Below are positions 9,119 through 17,866 of a stretch of DNA of 64,000 nt, in pieces; positions within the stretch are counted from its first letter, which is position 1; every line of letters starts with the position of its first letter. The stretch comes from Mucilaginibacter gilvus (lineage in GTDB: Bacteria; Bacteroidota; Bacteroidia; Sphingobacteriales; Sphingobacteriaceae), in NCBI RefSeq assembly GCF_004054195.1, contig NZ_SBIW01000004.1, positions 1-64,000 on the forward strand, in the 5' to 3' direction. The position numbers were made by a program, and so were the translations under genes. Below the pieces are notes generated by a model. The model saw only the letters and a list, made by a program, of their open reading frames with translations, had not been told where the DNA came from and made no database searches.

Positions 9119-9919
9119 CTACTTCACGCTTTTCTTCCGCACGATAAAATATCCCAGCACAAAAACTACCGCTGCCACGCCAAGGCTTACAAAAACATCT
9201 TTTGTAAATATGTCTATGGCAAATTCTTTAGCGGGTCCTCCCTTGCCGGGTTTCATCATGCTTTTTAACGCGATCATAGGGTGTGCATAAGGGAAGGCGT
9301 AGCTGTATTCCCAATTGGTTGACACGGAGATAACACCCAGGATAAAGCAAACAAAACCAATACCCATTGGCTTTAAAAAGTCACTCCAAAGCAGGCTAAG
9401 TAAAAACTGGATGGATAAGATGCCTAAGGCAGACAAGAATAGCTTAAAATAGATTTCCCCAATTTCAATTTCGAGATGATAAGTATCAAACTTCAATTCG
9501 GGTTTTAAAAGGCTAAGCAGGTTACCAAAGATAACCGTAAATAGGGCAAAGAGCCCCATACAAGTAAACAGTAAAAACACTGCGTAAAAATATTTAGCGC
9601 TATAAATCGCCCAGCGAGACATAGGCAGGCTAAAGAGCGTTTTCCAAGTATCTGCTTTATGCTCAATACTATTTACTGAGTATGCCAAAAATATTGCGAA
9701 CATAGGTAGTAATAACGACCCCATAACCCCCAAAGCTAAGCCGGCAAACTGCATCCACAAGGCCATGCCGGATAATGCAGCTAACCTTTCGCTTTTGAGG
9801 TAAAAACCAACAGCAATAAAAAAACAAATCAATAGCGGCAGCAATATTGAACTCCAAAAACCCAGGGTTTTACGGCTCTTATAAAATTCCGAGCGGAACG
9901 ATAGTATAAATCCCTTCAT
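9119..9919 (-). CDS. ABC transporter permease
   Basis: A 266-residue integral membrane protein with about six hydrophobic segments, starting MKGFILSFRSEFYKSRKT and ending in IVRKKSVK. This is the ABC-2 type permease plan seen with BcrA/NisF-like exporters. The start codon lies 6 nt downstream of the ATPase stop, so both are in one operon: small protein, ATPase, permease. The natural substrate cannot be read from the sequence; lipid, peptide or antibiotic export are usual roles in this group. The operon is divergent from a LytS/LytTR pair, suggesting control by it. Confidence 0.88.
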   Translation of the reverse strand: MKGFILSFRSEFYKSRKTLGFWSSILLPLLICFFIAVGFYLKSERLAALSGMALWMQFAGLALGVMGSLLLPMFAIFLAYSVNSIEHKADTWKTLFSLPMSRWAIYSAKYFYAVFLLFTCMGLFALFTVIFGNLLSLLKPELKFDTYHLEIEIGEIYFKLFLSALGILSIQFLLSLLWSDFLKPMGIGFVCFILGVISVSTNWEYSYAFPYAHPMIALKSMMKPGKGGPAKEFAIDIFTKDVFVSLGVAAVVFVLGYFIVRKKSVK

Positions 9920-9925
9920 CTGTGG

Positions 9926-10825
9926 TTAGTTGCTTTTGGTTATAGCCAGGAATAAGTTCTCCAGGTCTTTATGCTGTTTGTTAATGGCAAATACCGTAAT
10001 GCCGTTTTGGTTGAGCAGGGCGTTTAATTCACCCATTTGCTTTTTAGAGGTAAAGGGCACGATAAGGTTCTCATGGTTTATATCAACAACCTCGTAATTA
10101 TTGCGTTTAAGCAGGTTGGCCGCATCCACGGTGTTATCTGTCTCTATATATACCTGCGGCTGGCTAATGGCTTCCAGATCCTTCACGCTGCCCTGGAATA
10201 ATAATTCGCCGTTATTAATAATGCCTACGTGCGTAGCCATTCTTTCTATCTCGGCAAGCAGGTGGCTGCTGATGAATACTGTTTTATTATGGTCGCGCGT
10301 TAAACGCACCAGCAGTTCACGGATCTCTATGATACCGTTCGGGTCCAATCCATTGGTGGGTTCGTCAAGTATTAAGAGTTTAGGGTCGCTTAATAAGGCA
10401 AGCGCAATGCCCAGGCGTTGTTTCATGCCCAGCGAGTATTGCCCTGCTTTTTTACCGGCGGCGTTGCTGAGTTTCACAAGCGCGAGCATCTCATCTACGC
10501 GCTCATCCTTTACGCCAAGCAGCATGGCGCGGTTCACCAGGTTTTCGCGGCCGCTCATGTGGGCGTATATCGCGGGCTGCTCTATCAGTGAGCCTATTTG
10601 CGATAATATGGCAACGCGGTTGGTTTGTAATTCTTTTTCAAAAACAAAAATGCTGCCTTCATCTGTTTGTAACAGATTAAGCAGCATTTTTATGGTGGTG
10701 GTTTTCCCGGCACCGTTTGGGCCTAAAAATCCGTATATACTTCCTTCCGGAACTTGGAGGGATAATGCTTTAACAACCTGCTGGCTGCCAAAGCTGAACG
10801 ATAGGCCTTCCGTACGAATTACCAT
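9926..10825 (-). CDS. ABC transporter ATP-binding protein (BcrA/CcmA type)
   Basis: A 299-residue ATPase of the ABC-2 exporter group. Walker A GPNGAGKTT is at residues 35-43, the signature reads YSLGMKQR, and Walker B is LLILDEPTNGLDP, with the H-loop in VFISSHLL. About 80 residues after the core form the C-terminal tail typical of BcrA-like ATPases. It pairs with the permease 6 nt downstream. Its ATG overlaps the stop region of the preceding 70-residue gene by 7 nt, which suggests translational coupling. Confidence 0.94.
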   Translation of the reverse strand: MVIRTEGLSFSFGSQQVVKALSLQVPEGSIYGFLGPNGAGKTTTIKMLLNLLQTDEGSIFVFEKELQTNRVAILSQIGSLIEQPAIYAHMSGRENLVNRAMLLGVKDERVDEMLALVKLSNAAGKKAGQYSLGMKQRLGIALALLSDPKLLILDEPTNGLDPNGIIEIRELLVRLTRDHNKTVFISSHLLAEIERMATHVGIINNGELLFQGSVKDLEAISQPQVYIETDNTVDAANLLKRNNYEVVDINHENLIVPFTSKKQMGELNALLNQNGITVFAINKQHKDLENLFLAITKSN

Positions 10826-11031
10826 ACGTTCTCTTGAGCAACAGATACAACAGTTTTTACTAAACCAATGCCTTTAACAAAAAGCGATTTGGCCTGGGTG
10901 GCTGATGCGTGTGCAGATGCAAATTGTTGTGTTTTTTGTTCAAACTGGTAGCTAACCCCCATTACAATGGCAAATAATACTGGTGCCAATAATAAAATGA
11001 AGGGATTTGAATTTGAAACTAACTTTTTCAT
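10819..11031 (-). CDS. Small single-TM protein leading the ABC operon
   Basis: A 70-residue product, MKKLVSNSNPFILLLAPVLF at the N-terminus, with one membrane segment at about residues 11-29 and a polar alanine/serine-rich C-terminal half. I do not recognise a family. It overlaps the ATPase gene by 7 nt, so it is probably real and co-expressed. I take the ATG at 11031 rather than an upstream start at 11076, because the basic, then hydrophobic N-terminus begins there. It could be an accessory subunit or small regulator of the transporter. Confidence 0.65.
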   Translation of the reverse strand: MKKLVSNSNPFILLLAPVLFAIVMGVSYQFEQKTQQFASAHASATQAKSLFVKGIGLVKTVVSVAQENVW

Positions 11032-11143
11032 TGTGTGTTTGATTTTGATAGAACAAAGGAATACTAAATAACCCACGCGCTAAAATCAATTAGACCAACA
11101 GGCGGGAATTGTAGATGAACGGCCCTTTTTGTGATTAAACCCT

Positions 11144-11172
11144 GTTCATCGGTCTTTTTTGCCCGTTCGTCG
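11144..11172. promoter_or_regulatory. Candidate LytTR operator (direct repeat)
   Basis: GTTCATCG (11144-11151) and GTTCGTCG (11165-11172) are near-identical direct repeats with 21 nt from start to start, about two helical turns. LytTR-domain regulators bind imperfect direct repeats of about 9 bp with this kind of spacing. A third, inverted half-site (GTAGATGAAC, 11111-11120) lies upstream. The block is in the divergent region between the ABC operon and the LytS/LytTR genes, about 50-80 bp upstream of a TACTTTAG box at 11224-11231. Confidence 0.45.
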
Positions 11173-11256
11173 AAAAAAGCGCCAGCCAACTGTAATTCAC
11201 AGACTTATTTAGCATCAAAACGCTACTTTAGGTGCTGTTAACATGTATATTATTTG

Positions 11257-12267
11257 ATGAAAAAAAGCTGGCAAATATTCTGGCACATGTTTTTTTGGCT
11301 AAGCATGATCTCGTTCTTCGTGTTTATAGCCTATAGCGGCGGCAAAACCAGTCTGCAAAACCTTCTTGTGATATTTGTGGTTTTTGGGGTGGTAAACATT
11401 GGCCTTTTCTATTTAAACTACCTCGATTTTATCCCCCGCTTTTTAGATAAAAAGAAGTACTGGCAATTTGTAGTAACGGTAATTTGCACGGTGATCATTG
11501 TCGGGGTGGCAAAATATGGGCTGGCTTTGTTGTTTAAATCCGTCATCCTCGTGCGGATGGGCAAACAGATCGGCTTTTGGCAGTATATCGTAAGTTCGGC
11601 CTTTACCAGTGTGGTTTTTGTATTCCTGAGTACCATATTAAGGTTTACCGTAGATTGGTTCCTGAACGAACGCATCCAGCGCGACCTGGAGAACCAGCGC
11701 CTCAGCGCGGAACTGTCGTTTCTAAAGTCGCAGATCAACCCGCATTTCCTGTTCAATTCGTTAAACAGCATTTATTCGCTGGCTTACCAAAAATCAGACA
11801 CTACGCCGGAGGCCATCCTGAAGCTCTCCGAAATTATGCGCTACATGCTTTATGAGTGCAACGACAACAAAGTAGATTTAACCAAAGAACTGCAATACCT
11901 GCAAAACTATATCGACCTGCAGAAGATCCGTTTTGGCAACAAAGCCTTTATTAATTACGAAGTTCATGGCGAGGTTACCAACCAAAACATTGTGCCCTTG
12001 CTGCTCATTTCTTTTATAGAGAACGCCTTTAAACATGGCGTTGCCAACGACCCGGCATCGCCCATAGCATTAAAAATAAACCTGAGCGACAGCCACCTTT
12101 ACTTTTTTGTGCAGAATAAAAAGCACACCCATAACCGCGATGCATCGGGAGGGATTGGCCTTGTTAACGTAAGGCGCCGGCTGGACCTCCTTTACCCGTC
12201 TAAATATAATTTAGAAATTCGAGACGAAACCGATACCTACACCGTACAATTATCCTTAGTTTTATAA
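11257..12267 (+). CDS. LytS/YpdA-type sensor histidine kinase
   Basis: A 336-residue membrane kinase of the His_kinase (LytS/YpdA) family. Four hydrophobic segments occupy about residues 8-140, then a short coiled-coil linker leads to LKSQINPHFLFNSLNS, with the phospho-accepting H163. The C-terminal HATPase has the N-box FIENAFKHG and a G-rich GGIGLVNVRRRLDLLY. I use the ATG at 11257; the frame also opens with a TTG one codon earlier. It is 2 nt from its response regulator and divergent from an ABC exporter that it may control. Confidence 0.92.
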   Translation: MKKSWQIFWHMFFWLSMISFFVFIAYSGGKTSLQNLLVIFVVFGVVNIGLFYLNYLDFIPRFLDKKKYWQFVVTVICTVIIVGVAKYGLALLFKSVILVRMGKQIGFWQYIVSSAFTSVVFVFLSTILRFTVDWFLNERIQRDLENQRLSAELSFLKSQINPHFLFNSLNSIYSLAYQKSDTTPEAILKLSEIMRYMLYECNDNKVDLTKELQYLQNYIDLQKIRFGNKAFINYEVHGEVTNQNIVPLLLISFIENAFKHGVANDPASPIALKINLSDSHLYFFVQNKKHTHNRDASGGIGLVNVRRRLDLLYPSKYNLEIRDETDTYTVQLSLVL

Positions 12268-12269
12268 CC

Positions 12270-12995
12270 ATGATCAGATGCCTTGTAGTTGACGATGAGC
12301 CCTTGGCCCTCCACATACTGGAAGATTATATTTCCAAAATACCTTTTCTGCAGCTGGTTAAAGCAACCACCAACCCTATCGAGGCGCTAACCCTGGTTCA
12401 GGATGGTGGTATCGATCTTGTTTTTCTGGATGTGCAAATGCCCGAACTTACCGGCATTCAATTCCTTAAAATATCAAATGGCAAGGCAAAAGTGATCCTT
12501 TGCACCGCCTACCCGCAATACGCGCTGGAAGGGTACGAGTTGGATGTGATAGATTACTTGTTAAAACCCATCGCTTTCGACCGATTTTTTAAATCGGTAC
12601 AAAAAGCTCAAACAGTTCTTGCACCGGCAGCCAAGCCCGTAGCACCGGCAGAACCCGCCAAGCAGGACGACTTTATGAGCGACTTTATCTTCGTGAAAAC
12701 CGAGCATAAAATTCAAAAGGTATACCTGCACGATATTTTGTTTATTGAGGGTTTGAAAGATTACATCTCCATTTTTACTCCTGCCGAGCGCATTATTACG
12801 CTACAGGGTATGAAAAAGATGGAAGACGCCCTGCCCGAAAAGCATTTTATGCGCGTACACAAATCCTACATCGTATCTATCAACAAAATTGACAGCATCG
12901 AACGCAGCCGCATTTTCATTGGCGATAAAATAATCCCCGTAGGTGATACGTATAGAGAAGATTTCTTTAAGATAGTGGACGGGAAGAATATTTAA
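12270..12995 (+). CDS. LytTR-family response regulator
   Basis: A 241-residue regulator with an N-terminal receiver domain (acidic D8-D9, phospho-accepting D54 in FLDVQMPE, conserved K in LLKPI) and a C-terminal LytTR DNA-binding domain from about residue 140, including FMRVHKSYIVSINKI. A proline/alanine-rich linker (APAAKPVAPAEPAKQ) joins them. It follows its kinase after 2 nt and is surely the partner. A likely target is the direct repeat at 11144-11172 upstream. Confidence 0.94.
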   Translation: MIRCLVVDDEPLALHILEDYISKIPFLQLVKATTNPIEALTLVQDGGIDLVFLDVQMPELTGIQFLKISNGKAKVILCTAYPQYALEGYELDVIDYLLKPIAFDRFFKSVQKAQTVLAPAAKPVAPAEPAKQDDFMSDFIFVKTEHKIQKVYLHDILFIEGLKDYISIFTPAERIITLQGMKKMEDALPEKHFMRVHKSYIVSINKIDSIERSRIFIGDKIIPVGDTYREDFFKIVDGKNI

Positions 12996-13061
12996 ACGGG
13001 AATCAACTTGCATTCCCCTCCACCATGTCTTTTCGATGAAGCAGTGGGAAGGACCGAGCGG

Positions 13062-13166
13062 CGGCGCGAAAGAGAAATCTTATACGCTGTGCATTCGGGC
13101 ACGCAATCCAACTATGCATTGGCTTGATGCGGGGCGTATAAGACTTCTCCCCTCTGCGCTCAATCC
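13062..13166. repeat. Dispersed palindromic repeat between the LytTR gene and pfkA
   Basis: The arms GAGAAATCTTATACGC (13072-13087) and a right arm read as GCGTATAAGACTTCTC (13135-13150) pair with one mismatch; the inner 47 nt can extend the pairing partly. This has the look of an intergenic dispersed element. Short open frames cross it on both strands but none is credible. Confidence 0.5.
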
Positions 13167-13199
13167 CCGCTTCCGGGTTCGAAATGAACGTAAAGGGGT

Positions 13200-13234
13200 A
13201 AAAAAGCAAAGCCCGTTTACTTGCGTAAACGAGC
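13200..13234 (-). terminator. Terminator after pfkA
   Basis: On the minus strand CGTTTAC and GTAAACG close a GCAA loop, extended by flanking G/C pairs, and are followed by CTTTGCTTTTTTA. It lies about 25 nt beyond the pfkA stop. Confidence 0.65.
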
Positions 13235-13259
13235 TCTCTTATTATATAAAATCCACTCC

Positions 13260-14237
13260 TTATATCGATAGTATCTCTACGATCTTTAAAAAGTTAGCGT
13301 TAATTTCTACGTGATGTTTACATGCGTGCTCAAACGGCGTGAACGCGATCTCATTATGTACTATGCCTATCATCTCGTTACGGTGCCCGTCTCTAAGCGC
13401 CTCAACGGCAGCTACGCCTACGCGGCTTGCCAGCACCCTATCCATACATGATGGCTTACCACCACGCTGAATGTGGCCCAGGATAGATACCCGGGTATCG
13501 TAATTAGGGAATTTTTCTTTTACCTGGCGGCCAATTTCAAACGCGCCACCCGGGTCTTCCCCTTCGGCAACCATCACAATTTTTGATGATTTGTCCTTAC
13601 GCCCATTTTCAAGCCTATCCATCAAAGCATTAATATCGCGATTTGTTTCCGGGATAATAATAGCTTCCGCACCCGATGCAATACCGGTACGCAAAGCAAT
13701 TAGCCCGCTATCGCGGCCCATCACCTCAACAATAAAAAGCCTGTCGTGAGATTCCGCCGTATCGCGGATCTTATCAACGGCATCAATTACGGTATTAATG
13801 GCGGTATCGTAGCCTATGGTAAAATCCGTTCCGTAAAGGTCGTTGTCAATGGTACCGGGCAAACCAACAACCGGCATGTCATATTCGCTGCCGAAGATAC
13901 GCGCGCCGGTAAAGGTGCCGTCGCCACCTATGGCAACCAGGCCTTGTATACCATGTTTAATCAGTTGGTCATAAGCTAAACGGCGGCCTTCGGCAGTTTT
14001 AAACTGCTCGCTGCGCGCTGTTTTAAGTATGGTACCGCCACGCTGGATAATATTGGCAACCGATTTTCCATCCATCGGAAAAAGCTCGCCGTTTATCATG
14101 CCTTCGTAGCCGCGGCGAATGCCAACAACTTCTATATTGTAGTATTTTGCTGTACGCACAACCGCTCTAATAGCGGCGTTCATTCCCGGCGCGTCGCCGC
14201 CCGAAGTAAAAAGTCCTATTTTTTTGATCTGCGTCAT
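13260..14237 (-). CDS. pfkA: ATP-dependent 6-phosphofructokinase
   Basis: Glycolytic enzyme phosphorylating fructose 6-phosphate to fructose 1,6-bisphosphate. The 325-residue protein has GGDAPGMNAAIRA at residues 13-25 (nucleotide binding), GGDGTFTGA at 104-112 and the catalytic TIDND at 129-133 (base D131). The Gly in GGDGT, rather than a bulky residue, fits use of ATP rather than pyrophosphate. The length is normal. It stands alone on the minus strand with its own terminator downstream. Confidence 0.96.
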   Translation of the reverse strand: MTQIKKIGLFTSGGDAPGMNAAIRAVVRTAKYYNIEVVGIRRGYEGMINGELFPMDGKSVANIIQRGGTILKTARSEQFKTAEGRRLAYDQLIKHGIQGLVAIGGDGTFTGARIFGSEYDMPVVGLPGTIDNDLYGTDFTIGYDTAINTVIDAVDKIRDTAESHDRLFIVEVMGRDSGLIALRTGIASGAEAIIIPETNRDINALMDRLENGRKDKSSKIVMVAEGEDPGGAFEIGRQVKEKFPNYDTRVSILGHIQRGGKPSCMDRVLASRVGVAAVEALRDGHRNEMIGIVHNEIAFTPFEHACKHHVEINANFLKIVEILSI

Positions 14238-14406
14238 TTGTTTGGGGAACGCCCTTGTAGCTTCTGATAATGTATTTACTTACTTCTTAACGATATTAAA
14301 AGGCATTCCTTTATATACCGCTTCAAAAGTTCGGCGAATTTACACTTTTTTGCTGAGAATGACGGGCATTAAAGCTAATGAAGCGCTAATGAAAAATGAT
14401 TACGGC

Positions 14407-16137
14407 TTATTTGGCAGCTTTATAGGCGGTTAGGCCGCTGTTTAAGAATTTGATGTAATTACTTACGCTATAATTAGCGCCCTGTGGTGGCACCAAAACG
14501 GCACCATTACCATCCATAATAATATAATTGGGCTGCGAGTTAGAATTGAAATCTTTTGCCTCCATATCGCTCCACTTGCCACCAATGGTAGTTATTTTTT
14601 TACCGCTATAGGTAGATACAAAAACATCTTTAGGGTCAAGATCTGCTTTGTCATCAACAAATAGCTGTAGTAAAATAAAGTCGTTTTTTATGCGGGAAAA
14701 CACTTCTTTGTTACTCCATACATCGCTTTCCATTTTGCGGCAGTTTACACAAACAAAACCGGTGAAATCTATCAATATTGGTTTATGCTGTTCTTTGGAA
14801 ACCTGGAGTGCCTGCTCATAATCGTACCATGGCTCAAGCCCTTTTATTTTATTGCTCACGTAGTTGGCAGCGTATTTCCGTTCGGTAATTTTTGAAGGAG
14901 TTTCAGCCGGGTTAACCGATGTAATGCCCACGTCCGGCGCTTGCGATAAGTTAAAATCCTGTGTTCCCTCAGGTGGTAAAAACGCGCTGATGGCTTTTAG
15001 CGGTGCACCCCATAGCCCGGGTATCATATACACCACAAAAGCGAATGTGACAATGGATAAAAATAAACGCGGGATACTCACAAACGGCACATCGCTATCG
15101 TGAGAAAACTTGAGCTTACCCAACAAATATAAACCCAGCAATGCCCATATTGCTATCCATAACGACAGGAACACTTCACGGCTGAATAAATTCCAGTGAT
15201 AAGCAAGGTCTACGTTAGATAAGAACTTCAAGGCAAACGCCAGTTCTAAGAAGCCTAATACCACTTTAACGCTATTTAACCAACCGCCAGATTTTGGCAG
15301 GCTTTTTAACAACGATGGAAACATCGCGAAAATGGTAAACGGCAGTGCCAGTGCTAAAGAAAAACCAAACATACCCAGAGCGGGTGCTAAGCGGTGTCCC
15401 TTGGATGCAGCATCAACCAACAGGGTGCCTATGATCGGGCCCGTGCAGGAGAACGATACAACCACTAATGTAGCAGCCATAAAAAATATCCCGGCCATGC
15501 CCCCCTTGTCGGAGTTTTGATCGAGTTTGTTGGCAAGCGAGCTTGGCAGTGTTATTTCAAACGCACCCAGGAACGATATACCGAATACGATCAGCAGCAA
15601 AAAGAAAAAGATATTGAAGACGCCGTTGCTCGCCAGCGCGTTAAGCGCATCTGACCCAAACAGAAGGGTTATGATAAGCCCCAAGCCTACATATATAACA
15701 ATGATGGATAAACCATATATCACCGAGTGCATAATGCCCTTGGCTTTACTTCCGCTCTTTTTGGTAAAAAAACTTACGGTTAATGGCAACAATGGATAAA
15801 TACACGGCAGCAACACAGCTGTAAAACCACCTATAAGCCCCTCTATAAAAATTTGCCAAAGCGACTTTGGTTCCTCTTTGGACGTTACGGTTTGCTTTGC
15901 CGCTGCGATCTTCGCCACAGAATCTCCCTTTGTTTTAGCAACCGAATCTGCCTTTTTGCGAATAACAACACTATCGGCTGCTGTAGGGATATCGGTAAAT
16001 TGCATTTCACCCGTGACGGCGGTATCCGCTTTTTGGAATGCATTTGCCTGTTTCGGTATAAAAACCGTTAGGCAAAATAGCGCTGCTAATAATATGATTC
16101 CGTTGCGGAGCATGCTGCGCCTGGTTGCTGTGGCCAT
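14407..16137 (-). CDS. dsbD: Thiol:disulfide interchange protein DsbD (membrane and thioredoxin domains)
   Basis: A 576-residue protein that passes electrons from cytoplasmic thioredoxin across the inner membrane to periplasmic thiol proteins. After an N-terminal signal-like segment and a lysine/alanine-rich spacer, a DsbD/CcdA-type transmembrane domain spans about residues 90-390. A C-terminal thioredoxin-fold domain carries CVNCRKME at about 462-469. The usual N-terminal DsbD-alpha domain is missing here and is supplied by the separate gene 19 nt upstream (16157-16609). The split layout is seen in other Bacteroidota. Confidence 0.92.
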   Translation of the reverse strand: MATATRRSMLRNGIILLAALFCLTVFIPKQANAFQKADTAVTGEMQFTDIPTAADSVVIRKKADSVAKTKGDSVAKIAAAKQTVTSKEEPKSLWQIFIEGLIGGFTAVLLPCIYPLLPLTVSFFTKKSGSKAKGIMHSVIYGLSIIVIYVGLGLIITLLFGSDALNALASNGVFNIFFFLLLIVFGISFLGAFEITLPSSLANKLDQNSDKGGMAGIFFMAATLVVVSFSCTGPIIGTLLVDAASKGHRLAPALGMFGFSLALALPFTIFAMFPSLLKSLPKSGGWLNSVKVVLGFLELAFALKFLSNVDLAYHWNLFSREVFLSLWIAIWALLGLYLLGKLKFSHDSDVPFVSIPRLFLSIVTFAFVVYMIPGLWGAPLKAISAFLPPEGTQDFNLSQAPDVGITSVNPAETPSKITERKYAANYVSNKIKGLEPWYDYEQALQVSKEQHKPILIDFTGFVCVNCRKMESDVWSNKEVFSRIKNDFILLQLFVDDKADLDPKDVFVSTYSGKKITTIGGKWSDMEAKDFNSNSQPNYIIMDGNGAVLVPPQGANYSVSNYIKFLNSGLTAYKAAK

Positions 16138-16156
16138 TATCTATTCTTTGTTAAAA

Positions 16157-16609
16157 TTATTTAGCTAATGGGATAGAGAAAGCTACCTCATCCGGTGGCA
16201 GGCATTTGGCATCGTTGCAAACCATAAATTCAAGCTTGCCGGTTACAGCAGTAGCCTTCGCCGATTTTAATTTTATTTTTTGGCTAAACACCACCGAATT
16301 TTCAAAGTAGCCAACATTCATGCTAAACACCTTTTCGTACTTGGATATTGGTTTTGGCTCTACCGTTTTGCCAATTGGAGCGTAATCTTTAGATTTTGTA
16401 AACGTGAACGATGTTTTTACCGGGCCGCCTTCTTTAACGGTTTGCGAATAAATGTGCCAATCCTTTTGGATAGTAGCTTTCAAATAAACAACGGCCTCAG
16501 TAGCGCTCACTTTTTTGGCCGCGTATGACCATTTTACCGGTGTTTCTATTTGTGCATGGGCTGCTGCGGTTAATACCAAAGCCGCAACCATTAAAAATAA
16601 TTTCTTCAT
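16157..16609 (-). CDS. Periplasmic DsbD N-terminal-domain protein
   Basis: A 150-residue secreted protein (signal peptide to about AHAQ, residue 20) resembling the alpha domain of DsbD. A cysteine pair in VCNDAKCLPP (C131 and C136) matches the redox-active pair of that domain, and DWHIYSQTVKEGGP is a typical stretch for it. It likely shuttles reducing equivalents from the membrane DsbD encoded next to it. It is 1 nt from birA upstream and 19 nt from dsbD downstream, so all three may share a transcript. Confidence 0.88.
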   Translation of the reverse strand: MKKLFLMVAALVLTAAAHAQIETPVKWSYAAKKVSATEAVVYLKATIQKDWHIYSQTVKEGGPVKTSFTFTKSKDYAPIGKTVEPKPISKYEKVFSMNVGYFENSVVFSQKIKLKSAKATAVTGKLEFMVCNDAKCLPPDEVAFSIPLAK

Positions 16610-16610
16610 C

Positions 16611-17381
16611 TTATTTGTTTAAAAATTCTATTTCCTTTAAATTATATTGTTCTTCTGTGCCATTACGCTCTACCACCAGCAGCCCGTTCTCTACCACATT
16701 TTTAATGGTGCCGGTAAACGTTTCCCCGTTAGACCGATATTCGCTTGCTTCGTTTAACCGGTATAGTCGGCTTAAGTAGGTACTCCTTACAATATCCGTT
16801 TTACCGGCCTTCAGTTTAAGGTACCAGCCTTCCAGATGGCTGCAAATTTCAGATAATATATCTTTCAAATCATAATCCCTTTGTAATATCTGCTTAACAG
16901 AAATAGCGCTCCCGGCACTTTCGGGGTAATTATCCTGGTTGATATTGAGCCCGATGCCGATAATGGCATTTTTGATTTGTCCGCCCTGTATCATATTTTC
17001 AATTAGCATGCCGCCAAGTTTACGGCTGCCAAAGTAAATATCGTTGGGCCACTTAATTTTTAAACCGCCGCCCAGCAAGGGGTGCAACGCGTCGTAAACC
17101 CCTAAACTAACGGCTCTTGTGAGGTCGAATTGTTGCGTGGGCGAAATAAAATGAGGCTTTAATAACAGGCTGAAGGTTAAATTTTTACCTGGCTGGGCGT
17201 GCCATGTGTTTTGATGCTGCCCGCGGCCGGCGTACTGGCTCTCTGCCATAATGACCGTTCCCTCCGGTACTGGCTTGGAATTTGACAAGATATTTTTGAG
17301 GAAAGTATTGGTGGAGTCAACTTCTTTTAGTGTCACTAAATTTTGTCCAACAAATAATCCTGAAATTATGTTATTTTGCAA
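16611..17381 (-). CDS. birA: Biotin-[acetyl-CoA-carboxylase] ligase
   Basis: Attaches biotin to the carrier domain of biotin-dependent carboxylases. The 256-residue protein has GRGQHQNTW at residues 52-60 (biotinyl-AMP loop), KWPNDI at 110-115 and the lysine in RKLGGML (K121). It lacks an N-terminal helix-turn-helix, so it is the monofunctional form without repressor activity. It is divergent from rsfS across a short gap of about 47 nt, which must hold both promoters. Confidence 0.94.
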   Translation of the reverse strand: MQNNIISGLFVGQNLVTLKEVDSTNTFLKNILSNSKPVPEGTVIMAESQYAGRGQHQNTWHAQPGKNLTFSLLLKPHFISPTQQFDLTRAVSLGVYDALHPLLGGGLKIKWPNDIYFGSRKLGGMLIENMIQGGQIKNAIIGIGLNINQDNYPESAGSAISVKQILQRDYDLKDILSEICSHLEGWYLKLKAGKTDIVRSTYLSRLYRLNEASEYRSNGETFTGTIKNVVENGLLVVERNGTEEQYNLKEIEFLNK

Positions 17382-17428
17382 CGTATAATATTTTATAAAC
17401 CCAAATCGTTCAAAACTAATTCTTTTTG

Positions 17429-17803
17429 ATGGTAAAAAGTAAAGTGATAAATGAATCTACCTATATTTCTGAACTGGCCATACACGGTATGCAGGAGAAA
17501 AAGGGGAATGAACTGGTAAGGCTCGACCTGAGGAATATCAAAAGTTCGGTAGCTGATTATTTTGTGATCTGCCATGCAGACTCTGCCACACAAGTAAAAG
17601 CGATAGCACATAGTGTTGAAGAAGAAATTTATAAGGCCATACAGCAAGACCCCTGGCGAAAAGAAGGGCTTGAATATGGCGAATGGATCCTGCTGGATTA
17701 TATAGACGTAGTTGTACACATCTTCCGTACCGATAAACGCGAGTTTTATGGGGTGGAGGATTTATGGGGTGATGCTGAAATTAAAAGCTATAAAAGCGCT
17801 TAA
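17429..17803 (+). CDS. rsfS: Ribosome silencing factor RsfS
   Basis: Iojap-family protein that binds ribosomal protein uL14 and blocks subunit joining in starved cells. The 124-residue product contains the family signature IKSSVADYFVICHADS and WILLDYIDVVVHIFRTDKRE. I start at the ATG at 17429; a TTG lies one codon before it. Genes rsfS, ftsH and a LUD-domain protein follow each other on the plus strand, an order often kept in Bacteroidota. Confidence 0.95.
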   Translation: MVKSKVINESTYISELAIHGMQEKKGNELVRLDLRNIKSSVADYFVICHADSATQVKAIAHSVEEEIYKAIQQDPWRKEGLEYGEWILLDYIDVVVHIFRTDKREFYGVEDLWGDAEIKSYKSA

Positions 17804-17866
17804 ACAAAAGCTCAAAATTATATACCCTTTTTAATTAATTATTATTGATTGTTGAGCTTGTAGAAA

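Noticed and set aside
10101..10877. Plus-strand open frame of about 258 codons opposite the ABC ATPase
   Set aside because: It overlaps the real ATPase along its full length; the translated sequence is a shadow without motifs.
13036..13314. Open frame crossing the repeat between the LytTR gene and pfkA
   Set aside because: It is built from the palindromic repeat and the pfkA terminator and has no protein-like features.
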